Shown here: piece by piece, positions 52,282 to 62,840 of the stretch
Layout: each line of letters starts with the position of its first letter
Position numbering within the stretch: the first letter of the stretch is position 1
NCBI RefSeq assembly: GCF_014655955.1
Contig: NZ_BNBO01000002.1
Span: 248,001 to 312,000 of the forward strand
Length of the DNA: 64,000 nt
Direction of reading: 5' to 3'
Source: Kitasatospora indigofera
GTDB taxonomy: Bacteria > Actinomycetota > Actinomycetes > Streptomycetales > Streptomycetaceae
Notes under the pieces: generated by a model
Told to the model about the DNA's origin: nothing
The model's input: only the letters and a program-made list of their open reading frames with translations
The model's database searches: none
Program-made: the position numbers and the translations under genes

Positions 52282-53127
52282 TCACGGCTTGCGGCCGACG
52301 CCCGCCCAGATCGCGACCTCGCCGTCGGTCGGCTCCGGTGCCCGGTCGGGCCGCCACAGCGGGGCGGTGACCAGCCCGGGCTCCACCAGCTCCAGGCCCT
52401 CGAAGAAGCCGAGCACCTCCTCGCGGGTGCGCATGGTCAGCTGGGCGCTGGCCGCCCGGTAGATCGCCGGGCCCTTCGCGGCGGCGGTGGCCGAGGTGAA
52501 GTCCCCGGTGGCGTGCGAGAGCGCCAGATGGCTGCCCGGGGGCAGGGCGTCGACGAGCCGGCGGACGATCGCGTGCGGGTCGTCCTTGTCGTCGACGAAG
52601 TGCAGGACGGCGAAGAGCAGCAGCCCCACCGGCCGGCCCGGTTCCAGCAGCCGGCGCACCTCGGGCGTGGCGAGGACGGCGTCCGGATCGCGCAGGTCGG
52701 CCTGGACGACGGTGGCGCTGCCGTGACTGGCCGCCGCGAGCAGGGCGCGGCCGTGCACCAGCACGATCGGGTCGTTGTCCAGGTAGGCGACCCGGGCGTG
52801 CGGGTGCACCTGCTGGGCGATCTGGTGGGTGTTGCCGGCGGTCGGGATGCCGGTGCCGATGTCCAGGAAGTCGGTGACGCCCTGCTCGGCGAGGTGCCGC
52901 ACGGCCCGGCCCAGGAAGGCCCGGTTGGCCAGGGCACTGATCCGCACCAGCGGGCTGAGCGCCAGCACCTTCTCGGCGGCCTCGCGGTCGGCGGGGAAGT
53001 TGTCCTTGCCGCCGAGGTAGTAGTCGTACATCCGGGCCGGGTGCGGTATCTCAGGGCGCAGGTCGGCGGGCACCCGGATCGCCTCGTCCTGGTCCGTCCC
53101 CGCCGCGATGTCCTGATGGCCGGTCAT
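52282..53127 (-). CDS. DUF574/SAV2177-type SAM-dependent methyltransferase
   Basis: 281 residues. Signature PHPARMYDYYLGGKDNFPADREAAE, SAM motif FLDIGTGIPT, AYLDNDPIVLVHGRALL, and ALPPGSHLALSHATGDF. Actinobacterial family, abundant in streptomycetes, substrate unknown. ATG at 53127 with GGGGAA upstream. Confidence 0.93.
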   Translation of the reverse strand: MTGHQDIAAGTDQDEAIRVPADLRPEIPHPARMYDYYLGGKDNFPADREAAEKVLALSPLVRISALANRAFLGRAVRHLAEQGVTDFLDIGTGIPTAGNTHQIAQQVHPHARVAYLDNDPIVLVHGRALLAAASHGSATVVQADLRDPDAVLATPEVRRLLEPGRPVGLLLFAVLHFVDDKDDPHAIVRRLVDALPPGSHLALSHATGDFTSATAAAKGPAIYRAASAQLTMRTREEVLGFFEGLELVEPGLVTAPLWRPDRAPEPTDGEVAIWAGVGRKP

Positions 53128-53230
53128 GAAGCTTCCCCCGTCGGTGATCCACCCTGTCCCCGGCAGCATAGGCGGGAGTCAGGGCGGGGTGTGGGGCGTT
53201 TCGCCGAGCCGGCCGCGAACCGGCGCCGCC

Positions 53231-53291
53231 CGGGTGCCGGGGACGAGTGCGGGGACGGGTGCGGGGACGGGTGCGGGGACGGGTGCCGGGG
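53231..53291. repeat. 12-bp tandem repeat (about 5 copies)
   Basis: GGGTGCGGGGAC-type unit, about five copies with small changes, in the gap between the methyltransferase and SoxR genes. Non-coding, slippage-type repeat. Confidence 0.7.
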
Positions 53292-53342
53292 CCCGGCGGA
53301 CGGACGCCGGGCCGGGTGCCGGGCGTCGGGTGCGGCCGGCGG

Positions 53343-53831
53343 TCAGCCTTCCGTGGTGCGCGGCTCCGGGCCGGTGCCGGGGTCGCGGGTGAGCAGGTAG
53401 CGGGCGCCGGGGCCGGCCGCTCCGGCGCGGTCGCCGGCGTTGTAGAGGGCGCAGCGGGAGATGGAGAGGCAGCCGCAGCCGATGCAGCCGGTGAGCTTGG
53501 CCTTGAGGCGCTCCAGGTCGGCGATCTGCTCGTCGATCCGGGTCTGCCAGGAGCGGGCGACCCCGTTCCAGTCGGTGGTGCTGGGCGCGCGGTCCTCGGG
53601 GAGGCGGTCGAGTGCGCCGCGGGCCTCCTCCAGGGAGAGCCCGACGCGTTGGGCGGCGCGGACGAAGGCGACCCGGCGGAGGGTGGCGCGGGGGAACCGG
53701 CGCTGGCCGCCCGCGGTGCGCTCGGAGTGGATCAGGCCGAGCTTCTCGTAGTAGCGCAGCGCGGAGGTGGCGAGACCGCTGCGCTCGGCGAGCTGGCCGA
53801 TGGTCAGGAGGTCGTGGCGGTTCGGGCCCAT
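53343..53831 (-). CDS. soxR: SoxR-type redox regulator (MerR family)
   Basis: 162 residues. MerR HTH (LTIGQLAERSGLATSALRYYEKLGLIHSERTAGGQRRF), dimer helix, and the [2Fe-2S] motif CIGCGCLSISRC. In streptomycetes SoxR senses redox-active metabolites such as actinorhodin. The C-terminal tail after the cysteines (about 40 residues) is longer than in E. coli SoxR. ATG at 53831. Divergent from the transketolase pair, with a SoxR-like promoter in the 54-bp gap. Confidence 0.93.
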   Translation of the reverse strand: MGPNRHDLLTIGQLAERSGLATSALRYYEKLGLIHSERTAGGQRRFPRATLRRVAFVRAAQRVGLSLEEARGALDRLPEDRAPSTTDWNGVARSWQTRIDEQIADLERLKAKLTGCIGCGCLSISRCALYNAGDRAGAAGPGARYLLTRDPGTGPEPRTTEG

Positions 53832-53848
53832 GCGGGTCACTCTAGCGC

Positions 53849-53879
53849 TTGACTTGAAGTCGGCTTCAAGTTGGACGAT
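53849..53879 (+). promoter_or_regulatory. SoxR-type promoter of the transketolase genes
   Basis: TTGACT (53849-53854), 19-bp spacer, GACGAT (53874-53879). The spacer holds the dyad ACTTGAAG-TCGG-CTTCAAGT (53852-53859 and 53864-53871). The 19-bp spacing with a central dyad is the MerR/SoxR promoter form. Transcription would begin at about the ATG of the transketolase N gene (53886), giving a leaderless message. Confidence 0.75.
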
Positions 53880-53885
53880 CCTTCC

Positions 53886-54617
53886 ATGACCGCGACGAAG
53901 ACCATTTCTCCGCAGCACCGCCCGCACCTGCACCAGGGGTACGGCTTCGAGGACCTGCCGGCCCTGATGGCCCTGATGACCGGCGCCGAGAAGCACGGCC
54001 CGGCCGCCACCTCCACGCTGGACGCCCTGTGGGTGCTCTACGACCGGGTGCTGGACGTGCGCCCCGCGACCTTCGGGCGCCAGGACCGCGACCGTTTCCT
54101 GCTCTCCAAGGGCCACGGCCCGATGGCCTACTACGCCGTGCTGGCCGCGAAGGGCTTCCTCTCCCCGGCGGTGCTCCCCAGCTTCGGCGCGTACGACTCG
54201 CCGCTCGGACACCACCCGGACCGGCTGCTGGTGCCCGGCGCCGAGATCGGCTCGGGATCGCTCGGCCACGGCCTGCCGCTCGCCGTCGGCACCGCACTCG
54301 GACTGCGGGCCCAGGGGCTCACCGACCCGGCGGTCTGGGTGCTGCTCGGCGACGCGGAGTTCGACGAGGGGTCCAACCACGAGGCGGTGGCCTTCGCAGG
54401 GGCGTCCGGGCTGGACCGGCTGCACGTGGTGGTGATCGACAACTCCTCGGCCACGCACGGCTGGCGGGGCGGCATCGCGGCCCGCTTCGAGGCCGAGGGC
54501 TGGTCCACGGCCACCGTCGACGGCCGTGACCACGAGGCGCTGTACGCGGCCTTCACCGCCGCCCACCCGGGCCGCCCGCACGCCGTGGTCGCCCGGGTCG
54601 AGCCCAAGGAGTCCTGA
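53886..54617 (+). CDS. Transketolase N-terminal subunit (split transketolase)
   Basis: 243 residues with the thiamine-diphosphate-binding half: KGHGPMAYYAVLAAKGF, GSGSLGHGLPLAVGTALGLR, and LLGDAEFDEGSNHEAVAFAGASGLDRLHVVVIDNSS. It pairs with the C-terminal subunit encoded next. Small split transketolases occur in archaea and actinobacteria and sometimes in metabolite gene clusters; whether this one serves the pentose phosphate path or a special pathway is not clear. ATG at 53886, placed right after a SoxR-type promoter and lacking a ribosome binding site. Confidence 0.9.
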   Translation: MTATKTISPQHRPHLHQGYGFEDLPALMALMTGAEKHGPAATSTLDALWVLYDRVLDVRPATFGRQDRDRFLLSKGHGPMAYYAVLAAKGFLSPAVLPSFGAYDSPLGHHPDRLLVPGAEIGSGSLGHGLPLAVGTALGLRAQGLTDPAVWVLLGDAEFDEGSNHEAVAFAGASGLDRLHVVVIDNSSATHGWRGGIAARFEAEGWSTATVDGRDHEALYAAFTAAHPGRPHAVVARVEPKES

Positions 54618-54699
54618 GCCCGCTCCGCTGCCCGCCGCCCCGCTCCCCGCCCACTGCCGGCCGACCACCCCGATCCCCCCACCATGCAAGGGAATTGCG

Positions 54700-55611
54700 A
54701 TGCCCACCGAGACCGACACCATGCGCGACCGCTTCCTCGACGTGACCTCCCGCCTGCTCGACGAGGATCCACGGCTGGCCCTGGTCCTCGCCGACATCAG
54801 CGCCGCCGGCTTCGCCCGGGCCGCCGAGCGGCACCCGGACCGGGTGATCAACGTCGGCATCCGGGAGCAGTTGCTGATCGGCGCGACCGGCGGGCTGGCG
54901 CTGACCGGGCTGCGCCCGATCGCGCACACCTTCGCCAGCTTCCTGGTCGAACGCCCCTTCGAGCAGGTCAAGTTGGACCTGGTGCACCAGGGCGTCGGAG
55001 CCGTCCTGGTCAGTGCGGCCGGCTCCTACGACTGGCCGGCCGGCGGCCGCACCCACATGTCGCCGGGGGACGTCGCCCTGCTGGACACCCTGCCGGACTG
55101 GACGGTCCATGTGCCCGGCCACCCGGACGAGGCCGAGACCCTGCTGCGGCACGCCGTGAAGGACGGCGACCGCAACGTCTACCTCCGGCTCTCGGTGCAC
55201 CGCAACGCGCTCGCCCGGCCGGTCGTGCCGGGGCGCTTCCTCACCGTCCGCGAGGGCCGGCGCGGTGTGGTGCTGGCGGTCGGACCGATGCTGGACGGGG
55301 TGCTGCAGGCCACCGAGGGCATGGACGTCACCGTGCTGTACGCCGCGGGGGTGCGGCCGTTCGACGCGGCCGGCCTGCGGGCCGCCACCGGCGCGGGCGC
55401 CGCCGCCGACGTGGTGATCGTCGAGCCGTACCTGGCGGGCACCTCGGACCGCGAGGCGCACGAGGCGCTGGCCGAGGTCCCGCACCGGGTGCTTGGCCTC
55501 GGGGTGCCCCGGGCGGAGCACCGGCACTACGGCTCGATCGACGAGCACCTGGCCGCCTACGGCCTGGACGCCCGCTCGCTGCGGGAGCGGATCACGCTCT
55601 TCCTGCGCTGA
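54700..55611 (+). CDS. Transketolase C-terminal subunit (split transketolase)
   Basis: 303 residues with the pyrimidine-binding and C-terminal domains: ALVLADISAAGF, HPDRVINVGIREQLLIGATGGLALTGLRPIAHTFASFLVERPFEQVK and the catalytic region PAGGRTHMSPGDVALL. With the previous gene it makes one active transketolase-like enzyme. ATG at 54700 with AAGGGAA upstream; 82 bp after the N subunit, so co-transcribed. Confidence 0.9.
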   Translation: MPTETDTMRDRFLDVTSRLLDEDPRLALVLADISAAGFARAAERHPDRVINVGIREQLLIGATGGLALTGLRPIAHTFASFLVERPFEQVKLDLVHQGVGAVLVSAAGSYDWPAGGRTHMSPGDVALLDTLPDWTVHVPGHPDEAETLLRHAVKDGDRNVYLRLSVHRNALARPVVPGRFLTVREGRRGVVLAVGPMLDGVLQATEGMDVTVLYAAGVRPFDAAGLRAATGAGAAADVVIVEPYLAGTSDREAHEALAEVPHRVLGLGVPRAEHRHYGSIDEHLAAYGLDARSLRERITLFLR

Positions 55612-55630
55612 GCCCGTCCGGCCCGGCCCC

Positions 55631-55690
55631 TGCCGGCTCCCGCCGGCCCCTGCCGGCTCCCGCCGGCCCCTGCCGGCTCCCGCCGGCCCG
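55631..55690. repeat. Three tandem 20-bp hairpin repeats
   Basis: TGCCGGCTCCCGCCGGCCCC repeated three times (last copy ends in G). Each unit is itself an inverted repeat (GCCGG-N-CCGGC). In the convergent gap between the transketolase and treZ genes; the hairpins may act as a terminator for both. Confidence 0.75.
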
Positions 55691-55746
55691 TCCGCCCGCC
55701 GCCCGTCGGCCCGCCGACCCGTCCGCCCGCGCGTCGTCCGCCGGGC

Positions 55747-57480
55747 TCAGCCGGTCCGCACCACCGCCGTGCTGTTGTGGGCCAGTTCCAGCGAGTCGCC
55801 GTCAGCCTCGCACCGCCCGAAGACCGCGAGCGTCCCGGCGTGCGGGGCCCCCAGCGGCACCGAACGCGGCCCCTCCGCCCCGAGGTTGACCACGATCCGG
55901 TAGGGCCCGCGGTGCACCACCAGCCACCGCAGCTCCTCGTCGTGGTCGACCCGCACGGCCGCCAGGTCCGGGTCGCAGAGCTCCGGGTGGGAGCGCCGCA
56001 GCCGCAGCAGCAGCCGGTACCAGTCGAGGAGTTCGGCGTGCGGGTGCTGGGCCGGCTCGCTCCAGTCCAGGGTGGAGGCCAGCACCGTCCCCGGGGCCTG
56101 CGGGTCCGGCACCTCGTCCGCCTGCCAGCCGTGCTCGGCGAACTCCCGCCGCCGGCCGCGCCGGACGGCCTCGGCCAGCTCCGGGTCGGTGTGGTCGGTG
56201 AAGTACTGCCAGGGGGTGCCGGCGCCCCACTCCTCGCCCATGAAGAGCATCGGGGTGAACGGCGAGGTCAGCACCAGGGCCGCGCCGGCGGCGAGTTGGC
56301 CGGGGGTGAGGGTGGCGGAGAGCCGGTCGCCGAGCGCCCGGTTGCCGATCTGGTCGTGGGTCTGCAGGTAGCCGAGCAGCCGGTGCCCGTACGCGGGCGG
56401 GAAGGGCCGCCCGTGGTGCCGGCCGCGGAACGAGGACCAGCTGCCGTCGTGGAACCAGCCCCGGGTGAGCACCTTGGCCAGGGCGCCGAGCGGTTCGGCG
56501 GCGAAGTCGGCGTAGTAGCCCTGGGACTCACCGGTGAGGGTGGTGTGCAGGGCGTGGTGGAAGTCGTCGCTCCACTGGGCGGCCAGGCCCTGGCCGCCGG
56601 CCTGGCGGGGGCCGGTGGTGCGCGGGTCGTTGCGGTCGGACTCCGCGACCAGGAACAGCTCGCGGTTGCTGGTCACCGCCAACCGGTCGACCTCGGCGGC
56701 GAGTTGCTCCAGGAAGTGCAGGGCGCGGTCGTCCACCAGGGCGTGCACGGCGTCCAGCCGCAGCCCGTCGATCCGGTAGTCGCGCAGCCAGGCCAGCGCA
56801 CTGCCGGTCAGGTAGTCCCGTACCTCGTCGGAGCCGGGGGCGTCCAGGTTGACCGCCGACCCCCAGGGGGTGTGGTGGCGGTCGGTGAAGTACGGGCCGA
56901 AGGCGGGCAGGTGGTTGCCGGACGGGCCGAGGTGGTTGTGCACCACGTCGAGCACCACGCCCAGGCCCTTGCGGTGAGCGGTGTCGACAAAGCGCTTCAG
57001 CCCCTCCGGGCCGCCGTAGGGCTCGTGCACCGCCCAGAGCGAGACCCCGTCGTAGCCCCAGCCGTACCGGCCGGGGAAGGGGCAGACCGGCATCAGCTCG
57101 ACGAAGTCGACGCCCAGCTCCACCAGGTGGTCCAGCCGCTCGGCGGCCGCGTCGAAGGTCCCGGCCGGGGTGAAGGTGCCGACGTGCAGCTCGTACAGCA
57201 CCGCGCCGGGCAGCGGGCGGCCGTGCCACGGGGTGTCGGACCAGCGGAAGGCGCCGTGGTCGACGGCCCGGCTCGGCCCGTCCGGGCCCTGCGGCTGGCG
57301 GCGGGAGCGCGGGTCGGGCAGCGGCGGGCCGCCGTCCAGCCGGAACGCGTAGTCCCCGGCCGGGGCGAGGCCGCGCCACCAGCCCGCGCGGGCCGGGTCC
57401 GGGGCGAGCCGGAACCGGCTGCCCTCCACCTCGACGTCGACCCGTTCGGCCTCCGGGGCCCAGACCTCGTACTCGGTCAC
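55747..57480 (-). CDS. treZ: Malto-oligosyltrehalose trehalohydrolase
   Basis: 577 residues, GH13. Frees trehalose from maltooligosyl-trehalose. N-terminal CBM48-like domain, then the barrel with catalytic regions VLDVVHNHLGPSGN, LRLDAVHAL (nucleophile Asp), LFLVAESDRNDP (acid Glu) and LQTHDQIGNR. The C-terminal domain ends at 55747. GTG start overlaps the treY stop (GTGA), so both are coupled. Confidence 0.95.
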   Translation of the reverse strand: MTEYEVWAPEAERVDVEVEGSRFRLAPDPARAGWWRGLAPAGDYAFRLDGGPPLPDPRSRRQPQGPDGPSRAVDHGAFRWSDTPWHGRPLPGAVLYELHVGTFTPAGTFDAAAERLDHLVELGVDFVELMPVCPFPGRYGWGYDGVSLWAVHEPYGGPEGLKRFVDTAHRKGLGVVLDVVHNHLGPSGNHLPAFGPYFTDRHHTPWGSAVNLDAPGSDEVRDYLTGSALAWLRDYRIDGLRLDAVHALVDDRALHFLEQLAAEVDRLAVTSNRELFLVAESDRNDPRTTGPRQAGGQGLAAQWSDDFHHALHTTLTGESQGYYADFAAEPLGALAKVLTRGWFHDGSWSSFRGRHHGRPFPPAYGHRLLGYLQTHDQIGNRALGDRLSATLTPGQLAAGAALVLTSPFTPMLFMGEEWGAGTPWQYFTDHTDPELAEAVRRGRRREFAEHGWQADEVPDPQAPGTVLASTLDWSEPAQHPHAELLDWYRLLLRLRRSHPELCDPDLAAVRVDHDEELRWLVVHRGPYRIVVNLGAEGPRSVPLGAPHAGTLAVFGRCEADGDSLELAHNSTAVVRTG

Positions 57481-60002
57481 GCGTGCTCCTGGGGGCGGGT
57501 CAGCAGGGCGGTGGGGTAGTGCTCCAGCAGGGCGGCCAGCGGGACGGGCCCGGGGTCGAAGGCGCGGCCGGTCAGCCGGTCCGTCCACGGGCCGGGCCCG
57601 GCGGGCAGGTCGAGGGTGCTGTCGCGCCAGCCGCCGGACCGCTCCAGCCCGTACGGCAGCCGGGTGACCGCGCTGATCACGTCGGCACCGCGCCGGAAGG
57701 CCAGCAGGTGGGCCGCGGCCGGGCCGTGCGCGCCGAGCGGCCGGTAGCCGCCGAGCGGGCGCTCGCGGCGCAGGTGCAGCGCGGTGGTGGTCAGGTGCAG
57801 CTTCTCCCGGGCCAGGTCGCCGGCCGGGCCGGGCGGCTCCGTGAGCCGCCCGGAGGCCGAGTCGGTCAGCCGCACGGCGAGCGCGCCGAGGTCCACCGGC
57901 GCCCGGTTGTCCGGGTCGACCAGCGTGTACAGCGGCTCCTCGCTGCCCTGGTACAGATCCGGCACCCCGGGCACGGTCAGGTGCAGCAGGGCCCCGCCGA
58001 GGGTGTTCGCCCGGGCGTACGGGGCGATGGCGCGCACCAGGCCCTCGATCCGGGGGAGCAGCCCGGGGTTGCCGTACACGGCGTGCGCGTAGTCCGTGAC
58101 GGCCTGCTCGAAGGCGGCGTCGGGCGCCGTCCAGGAGGTCTGCAGCTTGGCCTCGCGGGCGGCCTTGAGCAGCGCGGCCACCAGCCGCTCCGGGCTGATC
58201 GGCCAGGCCGCGACCAGGGTCTGCCAGAGCAGCCAGGCGGTGTTGCGGTCGGGGCAGGGGCCGGCCGCGGTCGTCCAGGCCGCGGCCTCGTCGGCCCAGA
58301 GCCGGGGCCGCTCGGCGAGCACGGCGAGCCGGGCCCGGGCGTCGGCGCTGCGCTTGGTGTCGTGGGTGGAGAGCACCGTCATGGTGTGCGGCCAGTGCCG
58401 TTCGACGTACTCGCACCAGGCGTGGAAGTCGGCGGGGGCGACGCCCGGCCGGGCCGGCTCGCCGCCGACCTCGTTCAGCGCGGTGAGCGCGTTGAAGCGG
58501 TAGAAGGCGGTGTCCTCGACGCCCTTGGCGGCCACCGCCGAGGCGGTCTGCGCGAACCGGACGACGAACTCGTCCTTCTCCGCACTGCTGCCCAGCCGGC
58601 CCAGGGTCAGTGCGCCGACGAGCTCCAGGGTGTCGGCGGCCGGGCCGGCGGGCGCGTCGCCCCGCTGCTCCAGCGCCGTCCGCAGGTGTTCGGCGGCGGC
58701 CTCCGGCGCGGGCTCGCCGGGGCGCACGTACGGGCGGTAGACGGGGTACGCGGTCAGTATCCGGTGCAGCGCCCCGCGCAGCTCCCAGGGCGCGTGGTCG
58801 GCCAGCGCGGGTTCGGCGGCGCAGATCCGTCCGGCGAGGCGGACCAGCCGGTCGACCTCGGCGGCCAGCTCCCCGCGCTCGGCGGTGAGCTGCGCCCGGC
58901 CGCGCCGGCCGGCGGCCGCCGCCGGGTGCGGGTCGGCGCAGGGCGGTCCGGCGCTCGCGCCCGGGGTGTCCGAGCCGTCCAGGAACTGCTGGTAGGCGGT
59001 GGTCAGCCGGCCGGCCCCCGCGTGGTCGGTGAGCACGCCGTCGATCCGGCGCAGCGCGTCGTAGCCGGTGGTGCCCGCGCACGGCCAGTCGGCGGGCAGC
59101 TCCTCCTCACCGGTGAGGATCTTCTCGACCACGGTGTACGCGCCGCCGGTGGCCCGGGCGAGCCGCCGCAGGTAGCCGCGCGGGTCGGCCAGCCCGTCCG
59201 GGTGGTCGATCCGGAACCCGTCCAGCAGTCCTTCGGCGTGCAGCCGCAGCAGCGTGCCGTGGGTGGCCTCGAAGACCTCGGGGACCTCGACCCGGACGGC
59301 GATCAGGTCGTTCACGGTGAAGAACCTGCGGTAGTTCAGCTCGGTGCGGGCCAGGCGCCACCAGGCGAGCCGGTACCACTGGCGTTCCAGCAGCTCCGGC
59401 AGGGCGAGGCCCTCGGTGCCGGGCCGCAGCGGGAAGGCGTGGTCGTGGTAGCGCAGCACGTCCCCGTCGACGGTGAGTTCGTCGAGCACGGCGCCGAGCC
59501 GGCCGCCGAGCAGCGGGAGCAGCAGCCGGCCGCGTCCGGGGGCGTCCACCGGGCCCGGCTGGGCGGCCCAGTCGATGTCGAACCAGCGCGCGTAGGGGGA
59601 GTCCGGGCCGTCCCGCAGGACGTGCCAGAGCGGCTGGTTGAGCTGCTCGGGGACGGGGACGGCCATGTGGTTGGGCACCACGTCGGCGATCAGCCGCAGG
59701 TCGTGCCGACGGGCCTCGGCGGCCAGCTCGCGCAGGGCCTCCTCGCCGCCGAGCTGCTCGCTGACCCGGCTGTGGTCCACCGTGTCGTACCCGTGGGTGG
59801 AGCCGGCGGTGGCCTCCAGCAGCGGGGAGAGGTGCAGGTGGGAGACGCCGAGGGCGGCCAGGTAGGGCACGGCGGCGGTGGCGTCGCGCAGGGTGAAGGC
59901 GGGCTGCAGCTGGAGCCGGTAGCTGGCGGTGGGGGGCTGGACGGCCCCGGCCGGGCCGTCACCGGCCGGGCGTGGCTGCGCGGGCTCGGCGGGTGAGGTC
60001 AT
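57477..60002 (-). CDS. treY: Malto-oligosyltrehalose synthase
   Basis: 841 residues, GH13. Turns the reducing end of maltodextrins into a trehalose unit. Regions: ASYRLQLQPAFTLRDATAAVPYLAALGVSHLHLSP, LIADVVPNHMA, DGFRIDHPDGLADPRGY (nucleophile Asp), YTVVEKIL (Glu), TVLSTHDTKRS. About 110 residues in the middle (including PAAAAGRRGRAQ) are a variable insert. Followed by treZ (overlap) and preceded by glgX 136 bp upstream. Confidence 0.95.
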   Translation of the reverse strand: MTSPAEPAQPRPAGDGPAGAVQPPTASYRLQLQPAFTLRDATAAVPYLAALGVSHLHLSPLLEATAGSTHGYDTVDHSRVSEQLGGEEALRELAAEARRHDLRLIADVVPNHMAVPVPEQLNQPLWHVLRDGPDSPYARWFDIDWAAQPGPVDAPGRGRLLLPLLGGRLGAVLDELTVDGDVLRYHDHAFPLRPGTEGLALPELLERQWYRLAWWRLARTELNYRRFFTVNDLIAVRVEVPEVFEATHGTLLRLHAEGLLDGFRIDHPDGLADPRGYLRRLARATGGAYTVVEKILTGEEELPADWPCAGTTGYDALRRIDGVLTDHAGAGRLTTAYQQFLDGSDTPGASAGPPCADPHPAAAAGRRGRAQLTAERGELAAEVDRLVRLAGRICAAEPALADHAPWELRGALHRILTAYPVYRPYVRPGEPAPEAAAEHLRTALEQRGDAPAGPAADTLELVGALTLGRLGSSAEKDEFVVRFAQTASAVAAKGVEDTAFYRFNALTALNEVGGEPARPGVAPADFHAWCEYVERHWPHTMTVLSTHDTKRSADARARLAVLAERPRLWADEAAAWTTAAGPCPDRNTAWLLWQTLVAAWPISPERLVAALLKAAREAKLQTSWTAPDAAFEQAVTDYAHAVYGNPGLLPRIEGLVRAIAPYARANTLGGALLHLTVPGVPDLYQGSEEPLYTLVDPDNRAPVDLGALAVRLTDSASGRLTEPPGPAGDLAREKLHLTTTALHLRRERPLGGYRPLGAHGPAAAHLLAFRRGADVISAVTRLPYGLERSGGWRDSTLDLPAGPGPWTDRLTGRAFDPGPVPLAALLEHYPTALLTRPQEHA

Positions 60003-60138
60003 GAGTCCATACCTACCCGCCGTGGCCCGTGCCTATGGCCCGTTGTCGGGCGAACGGGTGAACCGTCCGCGCCGTGCCGTCCGGGTGCTCCGGCGGCTGC
60101 GCCCGCCGCCGGCCCGCCCGGTGCCGCCGGCGGCCGGC

Positions 60139-62331
<2,193 letters not shown>

Positions 62332-62840
62332 ACGTCCTCAACTTCTATGGTAATAGCGGGAACTGACGATCTCTCCGGCCTCGGTGCAGCTTTTCCCGGC
62401 TTCTGCCCGGCCGGGGGGCCGGGCATGTGCGGCTGTCGCGTACCGTGACGCACGGCACAGTCGCCATCCTCCCCGACGCCCCGTCCGACCTATGGTCCAT
62501 TCGCCACTTGTTCGCCCGAACGGGTGTCCGTGGGGCGGCTGGGACGAGCGGGACGACCGGTCCCTTTCGTCTCGCGGTCGGCCATCCGGCTGCGCGGGCC
62601 GTCCGGCGGGCAGTACTCTTGATCGTCCGGCGGTGCCCGGGAATCCACGGCCCCGCGGCACCGGGCGGGGCGGGTCCGGTCACCCGTACGGACGAGGCGC
62701 GGTCGGCCGGCGGTCCGTCGGTGGACGACCCGCCCGCGGGCGGACCGGCCGGTGGCCGGGCGGTCGGTGAACGAGTAACCGGTGAACGAGCAGTCAGTGA
62801 ACGACCCGTCACTCCCGGCGGCCGAGAGGTGAGGTAGCCC
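62332..62840. other. 509-bp intergenic region upstream of glgX and the SAV2148-type gene
   Basis: No gene is supported. The left end should carry the glgX promoter (a TAGAAG box lies about 15 bases before its ATG, seen on the minus strand). The right end holds three 15-bp direct repeats and the ribosome binding site GAGG of the next gene. Frames crossing it are GC-bias shadows. Confidence 0.6.
62765..62804 (+). repeat. Three direct repeats at 15-bp spacing (iteron-like)
   Basis: CGGTGAACGAG (62765), CGGTGAACGAG (62780) and CAGTGAACGAC (62795), each 15 bases apart, 37 bases before the next gene start. Even spacing suggests a protein-binding array. Confidence 0.55.

Noticed and set aside
53231-53291. 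Short tandem repeats considered as a CRISPR array
   Set aside because: The unit is 12 bp with no spacers, so it is a slippage repeat, not CRISPR.
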